Source: JAFGGT01 sp036733165 (GTDB taxonomy: Archaea > Methanobacteriota_B > Thermococci > Methanofastidiosales > NM3). Taken from it: DNA of 36,427 bases. The notes under the pieces were generated by a model that made no database searches, was not told the origin of the DNA, and worked only from the letters and a program-made list of their open reading frames with translations. Position 1 is the stretch's first letter; every line of letters starts with the position of its first letter. Shown piece after piece: positions 22,091 to 30,377 of this stretch. The DNA lies in contig DAINBB010000014.1 of assembly GCA_036733165.1 (NCBI GenBank), positions 1 through 36,427 of the forward strand, given 5' to 3'. Both the position numbers and the translations under genes were made by a program.

Positions 22091-23341
22091 ATGAGGAGAT
22101 TATTGGTCATTTTGCTCCTTTTTGGCATAATAGCCGCGTCAAATATCGATCTCTCCAGTGCTGATGACAGCTTTGTAACGCTGGTCTCAATATATCCAGA
22201 TAGACCCGACCCACTGTCGGAAGTGACCTTGGAGATCAAGATTACCAACACCACGGACCTCATGATGTGGGACCCTGTGATAAAGTTGGACCTCTCCGAC
22301 GAGAACGCAGACTACTTCGAATACGTGGAGGAGGAGGTCGTAGTTGAGATGGGGGACCAACATTTCATCCCCGTCAATGGAAGTGTCACGGCCTATTACA
22401 AGATCTACGTGAACAGCGACTGTCCGGCCGACAAGCACCTTATACCCTTGACCGTGTCGTACAAGAGCGGTTCCTGTGAGGGTGGTTGTCAGAGGGCCGT
22501 TCTCCAAGGCCAGATAGTCATCCAGACGTACAGATGGGATCCAAAGGTGGCCATATCCGTCGATGGCCCGACAGAGGTCCTTCCGGGAGATCCCCTTGTG
22601 GTCACGACAGAGTTGAACAACTATGGCACAGGAAGCGCCTACAACGTCACGATCACTGCCACTACAGACCCTGCGATAGGGGACCTCCAGACAGAGATCT
22701 TCTTTGAGGGCGAGGAAGCGGAGATCGGGGTGTCCGGTTCGCTGGTCGCTGAAACGTCCGCAGACACGATGAAGATCGATCCCGGATACTACACTTTCTA
22801 CATAGAACTTCAATATGAGGACAAGTACGGGAACGAGATATCCAAGAGCGGCGAGTGGGAGGTCAAGGTCATAGGCACGCCCAGTGAAGAGGTCCTGTTC
22901 CAAGCGGACCAGCTCAAAGAACTGGGCATAAACGCATTCCAGATCAAGAGCTACACGACCGCCATCTCATATCTTGAGAGGGCCATCGACCTATATTCAA
23001 GGCTTGACAAGTACTCGGACATACAGGAGTGCGAGAACTACATATACCTCTCGACAAATTACCTCCAGGCAAACAACTACTACAACATCGCAGAGGAATC
23101 GTTCCAGGAAAAGAATTATGAAAACGCGAAGACGTACTTCAACTACGCCATGGAGACCTATGAGACGTTGGGCAACACAAAGAAGGTTGCCGAGTGCCTG
23201 AGCAGGATCGACACCTGCAACGAAGAACTGAACAAGTTCATCATCATGAAGAGCGGGGCCTATGTGGCCATACTGATATGTATATCATATGGCCTGGTGG
23301 TCAACAGAAAGGCCATATATAAAAAATTAAAAGGTGATTGA
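22091..23341 (+). CDS. Secreted, C-terminally anchored protein with Ig-like and TPR domains
   Basis: 416 aa. Signal peptide at 1-~22 (MRRLLVILLLFGIIAAS). Two Ig-like, CARDB/COG1361-type beta modules span ~25-265 (DPLSEVTLEIKITNTTD; EVLPGDPLVVTTELNNYGTGSAYNVTI). TPR helices lie at ~275-385 (KSYTTAISYLERAIDLYSRLD; KNYENAKTYFNYAMETYETLG). A membrane span is at ~392-407 with the basic tail NRKAIYKKLKGD. The TPR region should therefore lie outside the cell, held near the membrane. Two cysteines in SGSCEGGC could form a disulfide. GGTG sits 6 nt before ATG 22091. The end overlaps the opposing UPF0173 gene by 15 nt. Confidence 0.8.
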   Translation: MRRLLVILLLFGIIAASNIDLSSADDSFVTLVSIYPDRPDPLSEVTLEIKITNTTDLMMWDPVIKLDLSDENADYFEYVEEEVVVEMGDQHFIPVNGSVTAYYKIYVNSDCPADKHLIPLTVSYKSGSCEGGCQRAVLQGQIVIQTYRWDPKVAISVDGPTEVLPGDPLVVTTELNNYGTGSAYNVTITATTDPAIGDLQTEIFFEGEEAEIGVSGSLVAETSADTMKIDPGYYTFYIELQYEDKYGNEISKSGEWEVKVIGTPSEEVLFQADQLKELGINAFQIKSYTTAISYLERAIDLYSRLDKYSDIQECENYIYLSTNYLQANNYYNIAEESFQEKNYENAKTYFNYAMETYETLGNTKKVAECLSRIDTCNEELNKFIIMKSGAYVAILICISYGLVVNRKAIYKKLKGD

Positions 23342-23995
23342 TTCGCCAGGCTTGAGGACTATCACCTTGGCCTTTTCTCCAACCTTCTTCTTGAACTCGT
23401 ATGGGTCCTGATCTAGGGCAGGATACGTGCCAAAGTGCATGGGCACCACATATTCGGAACCTATCAGCTCGACCGCCTTGGTCGCTTCCCTGATGCCCAT
23501 AGTGAATCTGGACCCTATCGGCAAGATGGAAATGTCCGGTTTGTAGATCTGCCCTATGAGCTTCATGTCGTAGAAGACGCCCGTGTCCCCGGCATGGTAC
23601 ACCTTATGGTCCTTGAGGGACACTATGAATCCGGCGGCATGGCCGGCACCCCCCTCAAAATCGGATGAATGCAATGCATTCGTCATGGTGATCTCAACGT
23701 CATCGACATGGATGGTGCCGCCGATGTTCATCGGTTCTACCTTCTTCACGCCCTTTTTTGCAGCAAAATTCGTCAGTTCGTACATCGCGACGAAGGTGGC
23801 ATCGTTGTCAATGGCAATCTCCATGGCATCGCCCAGATGGTCTCCATGGCCATGTGTGACCAGCACAAGGTCGATGCCCTTCATGTCATCCATTCCCTTG
23901 CTCGCGGACGGATTTCCGGTAATGAACGGGTCTATCAATATGCGCTTATCATCTTCTATAATAAAACAAGAATGTCCTATATATTCCAACTTCAT
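23327..23995 (-). CDS. UPF0173 metal-dependent hydrolase (metallo-beta-lactamase fold)
   Basis: 222 aa from ATG 23995, the start that gives the family N-terminus MKLEYIGHSCFII; an ATG at 24010 is less likely. The metal motif HGHGDH (in VLVTHGHGDHLGDAM), HSSDFEGGAGHAAGF, HAGDTGVF and VPMHFGTYPAL are typical of UPF0173. It should bind two metal ions; the physiological substrate is unknown. It diverges from polB across a 46-nt spacer and converges on the TPR gene with a 15-nt overlap. Confidence 0.92.
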   Translation of the reverse strand: MKLEYIGHSCFIIEDDKRILIDPFITGNPSASKGMDDMKGIDLVLVTHGHGDHLGDAMEIAIDNDATFVAMYELTNFAAKKGVKKVEPMNIGGTIHVDDVEITMTNALHSSDFEGGAGHAAGFIVSLKDHKVYHAGDTGVFYDMKLIGQIYKPDISILPIGSRFTMGIREATKAVELIGSEYVVPMHFGTYPALDQDPYEFKKKVGEKAKVIVLKPGESITF

Positions 23996-24010
23996 TCTAT
24001 CCCCATACAT

Positions 24011-24032
24011 CTTTAAATACTAAATTTAAATA
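24011..24032. promoter_or_regulatory. Divergent promoter between the UPF0173 gene and polB
   Basis: Two TATA-like elements lie side by side: CTTTAAATA (24011-24019) is centred ~27 nt before polB ATG 24042, and AATTTAAATA (24023-24032), self-complementary in its core, is ~30 nt before the UPF0173 ATG 23995 on the minus strand. The two transcription units therefore share crossed, overlapping promoters, and one may block the other. Confidence 0.5.
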
Positions 24033-24041
24033 CCTTATCTA

Positions 24042-26381
24042 ATGATCATCTTCGATTGCGATTATGTCGCCATGAACGATAGGACAACTGTCAGATTGTT
24101 CGTGAAAGATAATGATAGTTGCATGACCATCTATGACGATTCCCACACCCCATATATATATGCCATACCGAAGGTCAACGATGCCGAGAGAGTGATACTG
24201 GACCTTGTCAAGGTGAACAAGGAGACCGTGGTGAAGGTAAAGGACATAGAAAGGGTAGAGATGAGACTGAAGGGGAAACGCGTCGATTGCCTCAAGGTGT
24301 TTTTCCATTATCCATTCCATGTCCCGGAACTGAGGGACGATATATCAAAATACGCCGACATATTCGAATATGACATCCTGTACACCAGAAGGTACCTGAT
24401 GGACAAGGGTATACCACTGCTCAAGCCCTTGGAGATTGAAACGGAGGAGAGGGATGGAAGGAGATACCTAAGGTCCTTCAAGGAGATCGAGGGCAAGGCC
24501 GAGGGCCTAAGCGTATTGAGCCTTGACATCGAAACGTACTGCAATCGCAAGGGCAGCATGTCGGACCCGAGCGAGGACCCGATCATAATGATATCCGCCG
24601 CCAATGCAGAGGGTTCCCACGTCTTCACGTGGAAGGAATGCCCAAATTCCATATTTTGTCCCGATGAGAAGTCGATGCTGGAGGCATTCTTCGATTTCCT
24701 TGACAAGGCGGCGCCACAGATCATCGTCACCTACAACGGGGACAACTTCGACCTTCCATACATACGTAAGAGGTGCTCTGTGCTTGCCGTCTCTCACAGG
24801 TTCGTGAACGAGATGAGGATAAAGGGGAGGGGCAACTCCAACAGCGCAGAGATACCCGGCATCGTCCATATAGGCCTGTTCCCGATAGTCAAAAAGACCG
24901 TCAACCTCTCCAGGTACAAGCTAGAGGTCGTCTACAAGGAGTATATGGGGAAGGACAAGAGCGACATCGACGGGGCCGAGATATGGAGATACTGGGAGGA
25001 CCCGTCCCTGAGGGAGGAACTGGTCTGCTATTCCAAGGAGGACGCCGTGGCGACATACGAGATAGGCGAACAGTTCGTGCCACTGGGAGTGGAGATGACC
25101 AAGATAGTGAATCAGAGACCCTTCGATGTGGCGAGGGCCTCGTCGTCCCTGCTCGTGGAGATGCTCCTGATGAAGAAATGCCAGGAGAAGGGCGAGATAA
25201 TCCCAAATCCCCCCGGCTCCTCTGAGCTTGCCAAGAGGTACAATGACACATACGAGGGGGCATATGTCGTTGAGCCTGTAAAAGGCATACACGACAACAT
25301 ATTCTACTTCGACTTCAGGTCGCTGTACCCTTCGATAATCATAGGTCACAATGTGGACATCTCTACCCTGGACTGCGAGTGCTGCAAGGACAACATGGCG
25401 CCGACGGGGCACTGCTTCTGCAGAAATGTTGAGGGATTCATACCCCACATACTAGAGACCTTGCTCAATGAGAGAATAAGGATAAAATCGGAGATGAAGA
25501 ACTCATCCGGCATGAGATACGAGTCCCTCTACAGCCAGCAGTGGGCACTGAAGATACTTGCAAACTCCTTCTATGGTTATTTGGGATATCCACGTTCGAG
25601 ATGGTATTCCAAGGAGAGCGCGGAATCGATAACCGCCTGGGGGCGCCAATACATAAACAAGGTCATCGGCATTGCCAGGGAAAGGGGGATGGAGGTCGTC
25701 TACGGGGACACCGACTCCCTTTTCGTGAAGTCCAAGGGAAAGGACATGGAGAAGGCAAGGGAGTTCCTGGACTTTGTGAACGACAACCTTCCCGAAAGCA
25801 TGGAACTTGAGATGGAAGGTTTCTACAAGCGCGGCGTGTTCGTCACCAAGAAGAAGTACGCCCTGATCGACGAGGACGGGAAGATAACCACCAAGGGGTT
25901 GGAGGTCGTCAGAAGGGATTGGACAGGCATAGCCAAGAAGACCCAGAGAAAGGTCCTTGAGATGCTGCTCAAGGAGGGCGATATCAAGGGTGCCATCAAA
26001 TACGTCCAGAACGTGACAAAGGACATAAAGGAGAACAATGTCCCCATAGAGGACCTCATCATCGACACGCAGCTTACCATGGGACTGTCGCAGTACAAGG
26101 CCATCGGGCCGCATGTGCAGATAGCAAAGATGTTAAAGGACAGGGGGGAGGACATAAAGATGGGTACGATAGTGTCCTTCATCGTCCTAAAGGGTTCCGG
26201 AAGGATAAGGGACAGGGTCGTGCCTGCCAGCGACTATGCGGACGATAAGATCGACACTGACTACTATATCAAGAATCAGGTCATACCCGCGGTGGCAAGG
26301 ATACTAAAGCCATTGGGTTACAACGAGGACGACCTGGAATACCAAAAGACCTCACAGAGCAATCTTGACAATTGGTTCTGA
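24042..26381 (+). CDS. polB: DNA polymerase family B (PolB)
   Basis: 779 aa. The 3'-5' exonuclease motifs are Exo I SLDIETY (DIE at 162-164), Exo II YNGDNFDLPYI and Exo III YSKEDAVATYE. The polymerase motifs are DFRSLYPSII (A, ~424), KILANSFYGYLGYPRSRWYS (B) and YGDTDSLF (C, ~554-559), followed by KKKYALID. All catalytic acidic residues are present, so it is an active proofreading replicative or repair polymerase. The length matches PolB1/B3 enzymes of euryarchaea. There is no intein. The stop is 6 nt before queD, so preQ0 genes are probably read from the polB transcript. Confidence 0.97.
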   Translation: MIIFDCDYVAMNDRTTVRLFVKDNDSCMTIYDDSHTPYIYAIPKVNDAERVILDLVKVNKETVVKVKDIERVEMRLKGKRVDCLKVFFHYPFHVPELRDDISKYADIFEYDILYTRRYLMDKGIPLLKPLEIETEERDGRRYLRSFKEIEGKAEGLSVLSLDIETYCNRKGSMSDPSEDPIIMISAANAEGSHVFTWKECPNSIFCPDEKSMLEAFFDFLDKAAPQIIVTYNGDNFDLPYIRKRCSVLAVSHRFVNEMRIKGRGNSNSAEIPGIVHIGLFPIVKKTVNLSRYKLEVVYKEYMGKDKSDIDGAEIWRYWEDPSLREELVCYSKEDAVATYEIGEQFVPLGVEMTKIVNQRPFDVARASSSLLVEMLLMKKCQEKGEIIPNPPGSSELAKRYNDTYEGAYVVEPVKGIHDNIFYFDFRSLYPSIIIGHNVDISTLDCECCKDNMAPTGHCFCRNVEGFIPHILETLLNERIRIKSEMKNSSGMRYESLYSQQWALKILANSFYGYLGYPRSRWYSKESAESITAWGRQYINKVIGIARERGMEVVYGDTDSLFVKSKGKDMEKAREFLDFVNDNLPESMELEMEGFYKRGVFVTKKKYALIDEDGKITTKGLEVVRRDWTGIAKKTQRKVLEMLLKEGDIKGAIKYVQNVTKDIKENNVPIEDLIIDTQLTMGLSQYKAIGPHVQIAKMLKDRGEDIKMGTIVSFIVLKGSGRIRDRVVPASDYADDKIDTDYYIKNQVIPAVARILKPLGYNEDDLEYQKTSQSNLDNWF

Positions 26382-26387
26382 GATGAT

Positions 26388-26744
26388 ATGATGATTGAGA
26401 GACATGTGTATTGGAGAGGGGAGATATCTGCCGCACATCGCCTTGAACTCGACTACGAGTCAAAGTGCAACAGGCTGCATGGCCATAACTACATGGTCGA
26501 GGTATGGGCCTACGGAGACCTCGACAAGAATGGGATGATAATCGACTTCTCAGTGATCAAGGAGATCGTGTTCAGGTATGACCACAGGGACCTCAACGAC
26601 ATTCTTGACCAGCCGACCGCAGAGAACATGGCCGGCGACATCCTGAGAAACCTTATCGAGAAGGGGCTCGGCAAGGCCAGGGTCCGGGTGTGGGAGGACA
26701 AGGACAGTTATGCAGAGGTAGAATGGAACCATGAAGATCGCTGA
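26388..26744 (+). CDS. queD: 6-carboxy-5,6,7,8-tetrahydropterin synthase QueD
   Basis: 118 aa. Converts dihydroneopterin triphosphate to 6-carboxytetrahydropterin, step two of preQ0 synthesis. Zinc ligands are AAHRL (H16 counted from the second Met) and LHGHNY (H30, H32); the catalytic cysteine is CNRLHGH (C26), as in QueD rather than a pure PTPS. YDHRDLND and QPTAENMA are also family motifs. Two adjacent ATGs (26388, 26391) are possible starts. It lies 6 nt after polB and overlaps queE by 14 nt. Confidence 0.93.
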   Translation: MMIERHVYWRGEISAAHRLELDYESKCNRLHGHNYMVEVWAYGDLDKNGMIIDFSVIKEIVFRYDHRDLNDILDQPTAENMAGDILRNLIEKGLGKARVRVWEDKDSYAEVEWNHEDR

Positions 26745-27327
26745 GATATTTGAGAGCCTGCAGGGCGAGGGCCCCCTCATGGGAAGGCCGATGCTGTTCA
26801 TAAGGCTCTCCGGATGCAACCTTTCATGTGAATGGTGCGACACCAAGTACGCGCAGGACGTGGGACGGGACATGAAGGTCGACGAGGTCGCGGATGCGAT
26901 CGAGAAGTGCGAATTCGAATATGTCTGCTGGACAGGCGGCGAACCCCTCCTGCAGGCGGACGAGATCATGTCAGTGGTAAAAAGGACAGCGCACAAGAGG
27001 CACTGCCTTGAAACGAACGGCACACTGAACATACCACATGGATCTTTCTATGCGGTCATTGCCTCCCCGAAGGACCTTTGCAAACAGCCTCCAAGCAATG
27101 CCGACTACTTCAAGTTCGTGACCAGGCCGGACGGGTTCGACGATGTGGTGCGATACGTCAACACCCACTCGATGGAGAGAGACAGGATATTCATCCAACC
27201 GCTTTCCGCAGAAGGAGAGGACATCATGGAAGCGAACAGGTCGCTTTGGGTGCTGTGTGTGAGGGAGGGATTCTCCCTGTCCCCAAGGCTGCACATCATG
27301 ATGTTCGGGAACAAGAGAGGGATCTGA
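26731..27327 (+). CDS. queE: 7-carboxy-7-deazaguanine synthase QueE (radical SAM)
   Basis: 198 aa. Starts IAEIFESLQGEGPLMGRP, the QueE hallmark, followed by the radical-SAM CX3CX2C motif in SGCNLSCEWCDT (C29, C33, C36) and the WTGGEPLL SAM-binding element. It rearranges 6-carboxytetrahydropterin to 7-carboxy-7-deazaguanine with SAM and Mg2+. It ends LHIMMFGNKRGI, typical of the family. It overlaps queD by 14 nt and abuts queC with no gap. Confidence 0.96.
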   Translation: MKIAEIFESLQGEGPLMGRPMLFIRLSGCNLSCEWCDTKYAQDVGRDMKVDEVADAIEKCEFEYVCWTGGEPLLQADEIMSVVKRTAHKRHCLETNGTLNIPHGSFYAVIASPKDLCKQPPSNADYFKFVTRPDGFDDVVRYVNTHSMERDRIFIQPLSAEGEDIMEANRSLWVLCVREGFSLSPRLHIMMFGNKRGI

Positions 27328-27996
27328 ATGGAAGACGATTGTATCGTTATACTCAGTGGAGGGCTTGACAGCACGGTGCTGCTCTACAAGCTCATAGAGG
27401 AAGGGCGACGACCGATCACGGTCACATTCAACTACGGCCAAAGACACTACAAGGAACTAGAGATGGCCAGGAGGACATCTTCGCTTCTGGGACTGGAAAA
27501 CATTGTCATAACGCTGCCTCTGGAAAGGATATTCTCCGCAAGCTCCCTCCTCAAGGGCGGGGATGATATTCCTGAGGGACACTACACCGACTCCAATCAG
27601 AGAAGCACGGTCGTGCCCAACAGGAACATGATACTGCTCTCGTTCGCGGTCGGCATCGCAGAGGACAGGGGGTTGAGGGACGTCTACTATGGGGCCCATA
27701 TGAACGACAGGACCACATATCCCGACTGCAGGCCTGAATTCATAGAGGCGGTCAGCAGGGCCGCCCGGGAAGGCACGTACAACAAGGTCAGGATAATCGC
27801 GCCCTTCGGCGGGATCAGCAAGGCAGACATAGTGCGGGAGGGTGCAAGGCTTGGAGTGCCCTTCGAGAACACGTGGAGCTGCTATAAGGGCGGAGAGAGC
27901 CCTTGCGGAAGATGCGGGACCTGTGTGGAGAGGATAGAGGCCTTTGAGTTGGCCGGAATCAAGGACGGGGGGTTGGAACAATGGAAGAAAAGATAA
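27328..27996 (+). CDS. queC: 7-cyano-7-deazaguanine (preQ0) synthase QueC
   Basis: 222 aa. PP-loop ATP pyrophosphatase motif SGGLDST (10-16) and VPNRNMILLSFA; the zinc site has C185, C193, C196 and C199 (SCYKGG...PCGRCGTC). It makes preQ0 from 7-carboxy-7-deazaguanine, ammonia and ATP. In archaea preQ0 is inserted by ArcTGT at G15 of tRNA and converted to archaeosine. The ATG follows the queE stop directly, and the 3' end overlaps folE by 16 nt. Confidence 0.96.
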   Translation: MEDDCIVILSGGLDSTVLLYKLIEEGRRPITVTFNYGQRHYKELEMARRTSSLLGLENIVITLPLERIFSASSLLKGGDDIPEGHYTDSNQRSTVVPNRNMILLSFAVGIAEDRGLRDVYYGAHMNDRTTYPDCRPEFIEAVSRAAREGTYNKVRIIAPFGGISKADIVREGARLGVPFENTWSCYKGGESPCGRCGTCVERIEAFELAGIKDGGLEQWKKR

Positions 27997-28514
27997 GGCA
28001 ATACCTTTTGGAGCTGAACAGGAGATACGGATTCTTCAACGAGGAGGAGATAGAGAACACTCCCAAGAGGATAGAGAGATTCTGGGAGGAATGGGCCCAA
28101 AACAGGGAATACGAGTTCACGGTGTTCGACAATGAGGAAAGCTACGACCAGATGGTCATACTCAAGGTTCCGAACTTCTATTCGATGTGTTCCCACCATC
28201 TGCTTCCGTTCTTTGGAAGCGTTGCGGTCGGGTATATACCAAAGGGGAAGATATGCGGAATATCCAAACTTGCGAGACTTGTGAGAAAATACGCCTCAAG
28301 ACCGCAGATACAGGAGAACATGACACAACAGATACTCAACGGCCTTCGGGAAAAGCTTGATACCGATGATGTGATGGTCGTCATAAAGGCGAGGCATCTG
28401 TGCATGGAGCTCAGAGGTGTCAAGACAGAGAATCCAACAATGGTCACCTCGGCAATATCGGGTGTCTTCAGAAATCTCGAACCAAGACAGGAATTCATGA
28501 AGCTGATAGAGTGA
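27981..28514 (+). CDS. folE: GTP cyclohydrolase I, bacterial/eukaryotic FolE type
   Basis: 177 aa. Zinc ligands are C70 and H73 in MCSHHLLPFFG and C141 in KARHLCMELRGVK; RPQIQENMTQQI is the conserved active-site helix. It converts GTP to 7,8-dihydroneopterin triphosphate, the substrate of QueD. Most FolE proteins have CEHH where this one has CSHH. Many archaea use the unrelated MptA/FolE2-type cyclohydrolase, so a type I enzyme here is notable and is placed by its operon in preQ0 synthesis. It is the last gene of the que operon, followed by a hairpin. Confidence 0.93.
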   Translation: MEEKIRQYLLELNRRYGFFNEEEIENTPKRIERFWEEWAQNREYEFTVFDNEESYDQMVILKVPNFYSMCSHHLLPFFGSVAVGYIPKGKICGISKLARLVRKYASRPQIQENMTQQILNGLREKLDTDDVMVVIKARHLCMELRGVKTENPTMVTSAISGVFRNLEPRQEFMKLIE

Positions 28515-28515
28515 T

Positions 28516-28540
28516 CGCCCGGCGTCCGGGCGGGACTTTT
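28516..28540 (+). terminator. Hairpin terminator after folE
   Basis: CGCCCGG (28516-28522), a 3-nt loop, and CCGGGCG (28526-28532) form a perfect stem 1 nt after the folE stop, followed by GGACTTTT. It looks like a stem-and-U-run transcript end for the polB-que-folE unit. Confidence 0.65.
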
Positions 28541-28545
28541 GGATA

Positions 28546-28556
28546 GCATATTTATT
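28546..28556 (+). promoter_or_regulatory. TATA box for the 28579 gene
   Basis: GCATATTTATT lies ~27 nt before ATG 28579, indicating a new, probably leaderless transcript that begins after the folE terminator. Confidence 0.5.
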
Positions 28557-28578
28557 TTCGAAGGACAAATAGTATACA

Positions 28579-29274
28579 ATGACCAGTGCAAACAGGGGGT
28601 CATTGGCGAAAAGGGAACCTATCAAATCCTTGGGTAAGAGCAAGGCACGGCTTTTCATACTGGAGTACATGATCTCCAAGTACGATGAGAGCGTCTCCCA
28701 TTACGAGATAGTCAGCCGCATGCACCTGCCCCCCATTGGGATGAAAAGACAGGATCAGATAGAACACCATATCAGGGAACTTGAAGAGGAGCTTGGCCTG
28801 ATAGTCTCGGATTACCTGAAGAGCGGTTCAAGCTCCATAAAGGTCTACAGGCTCAGGGACGACGAGGCGTCCAGGGGACGTGTGCTACTCGAGATAATCG
28901 ATTCCCCAAATCGGATGGATATCTTTGGCAACAGGTACTTCAGGGAGACCTTTACGAGAGAAAAAGTGGAAGAAATGGTTGGGAAATGGAGGGCCGAGCA
29001 TGAAAGGTTGCTTCGGGTTGGCATCGAAGAGGCCGAACAAAATAAGGGTGAGGAGTTCGGGGTGCGTGCGCACTACGATGCCGTTGTGAGATTTATATCA
29101 ATGCTCACTTCCAATGATTCTTTCATTGATATGATAATATCGATGCCTGTGCTCACGTATATGATAATGAACGGTCTTGATGGCGCAAAGACGTTCTGGA
29201 CCTTCGTGGAAGACCTATACCATGAATATCCAGAACTGTTCTCAATCGAGGGGTCTTTGCTAAAGGAGTTGTGA
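28579..29274 (+). CDS. Putative winged-helix protein, 231 aa, unknown function
   Basis: Residues ~20-95 look like a winged helix: KARLFILEYMISKYDESVSHYEIVSRMHL, IEHHIRELEEELGLIVSDYL and a wing SSSIKVYRLRD. The remainder is helical and charged (TFTREKVEEMVGKWRAEHERLLRVGIEEAEQ), with a hydrophobic stretch (FIDMIISMPVLTYMIMNGL) near the C-terminus too polar in context to be a sure membrane span. No family is recognised. The stop is 1 nt before the ATG of the next gene, so it is co-expressed with the GyrI-like/cysteine-rich protein; it may regulate or respond to that sensor. Confidence 0.65.
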   Translation: MTSANRGSLAKREPIKSLGKSKARLFILEYMISKYDESVSHYEIVSRMHLPPIGMKRQDQIEHHIRELEEELGLIVSDYLKSGSSSIKVYRLRDDEASRGRVLLEIIDSPNRMDIFGNRYFRETFTREKVEEMVGKWRAEHERLLRVGIEEAEQNKGEEFGVRAHYDAVVRFISMLTSNDSFIDMIISMPVLTYMIMNGLDGAKTFWTFVEDLYHEYPELFSIEGSLLKEL

Positions 29275-29275
29275 T

Positions 29276-30325
29276 ATGATGGAAAACGGACATATTGGCG
29301 AGGTCACGTTGGCATGTATAGAGAACATGCTCATAGCTTGTTCCGCCTTTGATTACACCGGAGACCTTGGCATCGTGAAACAGAAGCTTGGGGAGCTGGA
29401 GAAGGCATGCGGCGACAAGGCATGCGGCGACCCTTTCCTGCTGTTCAATTGGGGGGAGAGGTCTGTCAAGGGATATGCTGCAGAAGCCTGTTATCCCGTG
29501 ACCGCCCCCGTTACAGGGAACGGGATATATACAAAGGAGTTCGAAGGTGGCGAGGCGTTCACCCTGGGATACAGGGGCGGCTACGGCGCGATAAACGACG
29601 GCTACAAAAAGATCTTCAGATTCGCCCATGAAAGGGGAGTGCAACCAGGCATGGAGTTCCTTGAGGTCTACAGGTCGGGGGCGCCCGTCGATGATGGCAA
29701 TGATGAGATGGAGCTCATAATGATGATACACCCATGGATGCAACTGTTGAAGGGGGGATTGGAGGACGTGCTGGGCCGGGAGGACTCCCTGGAACTGATC
29801 AGGGGGCTCGAAGATATCAACCCCATGACGGATCTTGAGGACAGGTTCTCAAAGATCAAGTGGTTCCTCGAAGACCTTGAGGGACTCTCGGACGATGACC
29901 AGAGGTACGAGATAATGTCTGGGTGTGCGGACCGTTTCTCCAAGAAAAGGATAAAGTTGTTGAGGGACATATATCTCAAGAAAAGAAATGTCGACGATGT
30001 CATAGACTTCATGAAAAAGGAACAGGACTGGTACAGCGAACCGTGGAGGGACGAGGAGGGAATCCATATCATAAAGGTCCCCTACAGGAGAAAGGAATAT
30101 GACAAGGCAGAGACCCCTGAGGAAAAAAGGAAGTACTACTGCCATTGTCCCATTGTCAGGGGCAGACTCGATGACGGGATGCCCAGCACCTATTGCCTCT
30201 GCGGGAGCGGTTGGTTCAGGCAGGTGTGGGAAGGCATATTGGAAAGGCCAGTGAGGGTGAGGATGCTAAGGTCCCTCCTCAAGGGCGACGACTGCTGCGA
30301 GTTCGTCGTTGAGATGCCGCCGTAA
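29276..30325 (+). CDS. GyrI-like effector-binding domain fused to a cysteine-rich C-terminal domain (DUF6144-like)
   Basis: 349 aa. Residues ~1-155 resemble the GyrI-like/AraC effector-binding (SOUL-related) fold: EVTLACIENMLIACSAFDYTG, GYAAEACYPVT, GEAFTLGYRGGYGAINDGYKK and HERGVQPGMEFLEVYRSG. The C-terminal half is a helical region (~170-265), then a cysteine-rich end: KYYCHCPIVRGRL, TYCLCGSGWFRQVWEGIL and VRMLRSLLKGDDCCEFVVEMP, a pattern I associate with DUF6144-type proteins (assignment from memory, moderate). The first part should bind a small molecule; the cysteines could bind metal. GGAG lies 8 nt before the ATG. It is coupled to the 28579 gene. Confidence 0.7.
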   Translation: MMENGHIGEVTLACIENMLIACSAFDYTGDLGIVKQKLGELEKACGDKACGDPFLLFNWGERSVKGYAAEACYPVTAPVTGNGIYTKEFEGGEAFTLGYRGGYGAINDGYKKIFRFAHERGVQPGMEFLEVYRSGAPVDDGNDEMELIMMIHPWMQLLKGGLEDVLGREDSLELIRGLEDINPMTDLEDRFSKIKWFLEDLEGLSDDDQRYEIMSGCADRFSKKRIKLLRDIYLKKRNVDDVIDFMKKEQDWYSEPWRDEEGIHIIKVPYRRKEYDKAETPEEKRKYYCHCPIVRGRLDDGMPSTYCLCGSGWFRQVWEGILERPVRVRMLRSLLKGDDCCEFVVEMPP

Positions 30326-30331
30326 GGATGA

Positions 30332-30342
30332 ATATATTTATA
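30332..30342 (+). promoter_or_regulatory. TATA box for the M29 aminopeptidase gene
   Basis: ATATATTTATA would start transcription near 30362, giving a short leader that contains AGGTGA (30366-30371) 6 nt before ATG 30378. Confidence 0.6.
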
Positions 30343-30377
30343 GTTTTTATCGAAAATACTAGTCAAAGGTGAAAAAG

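Noticed and set aside
30369..30377. GTG start for the M29 aminopeptidase
   Set aside because: The GTG is part of the AGGTGA ribosome binding site of the ATG at 30378.
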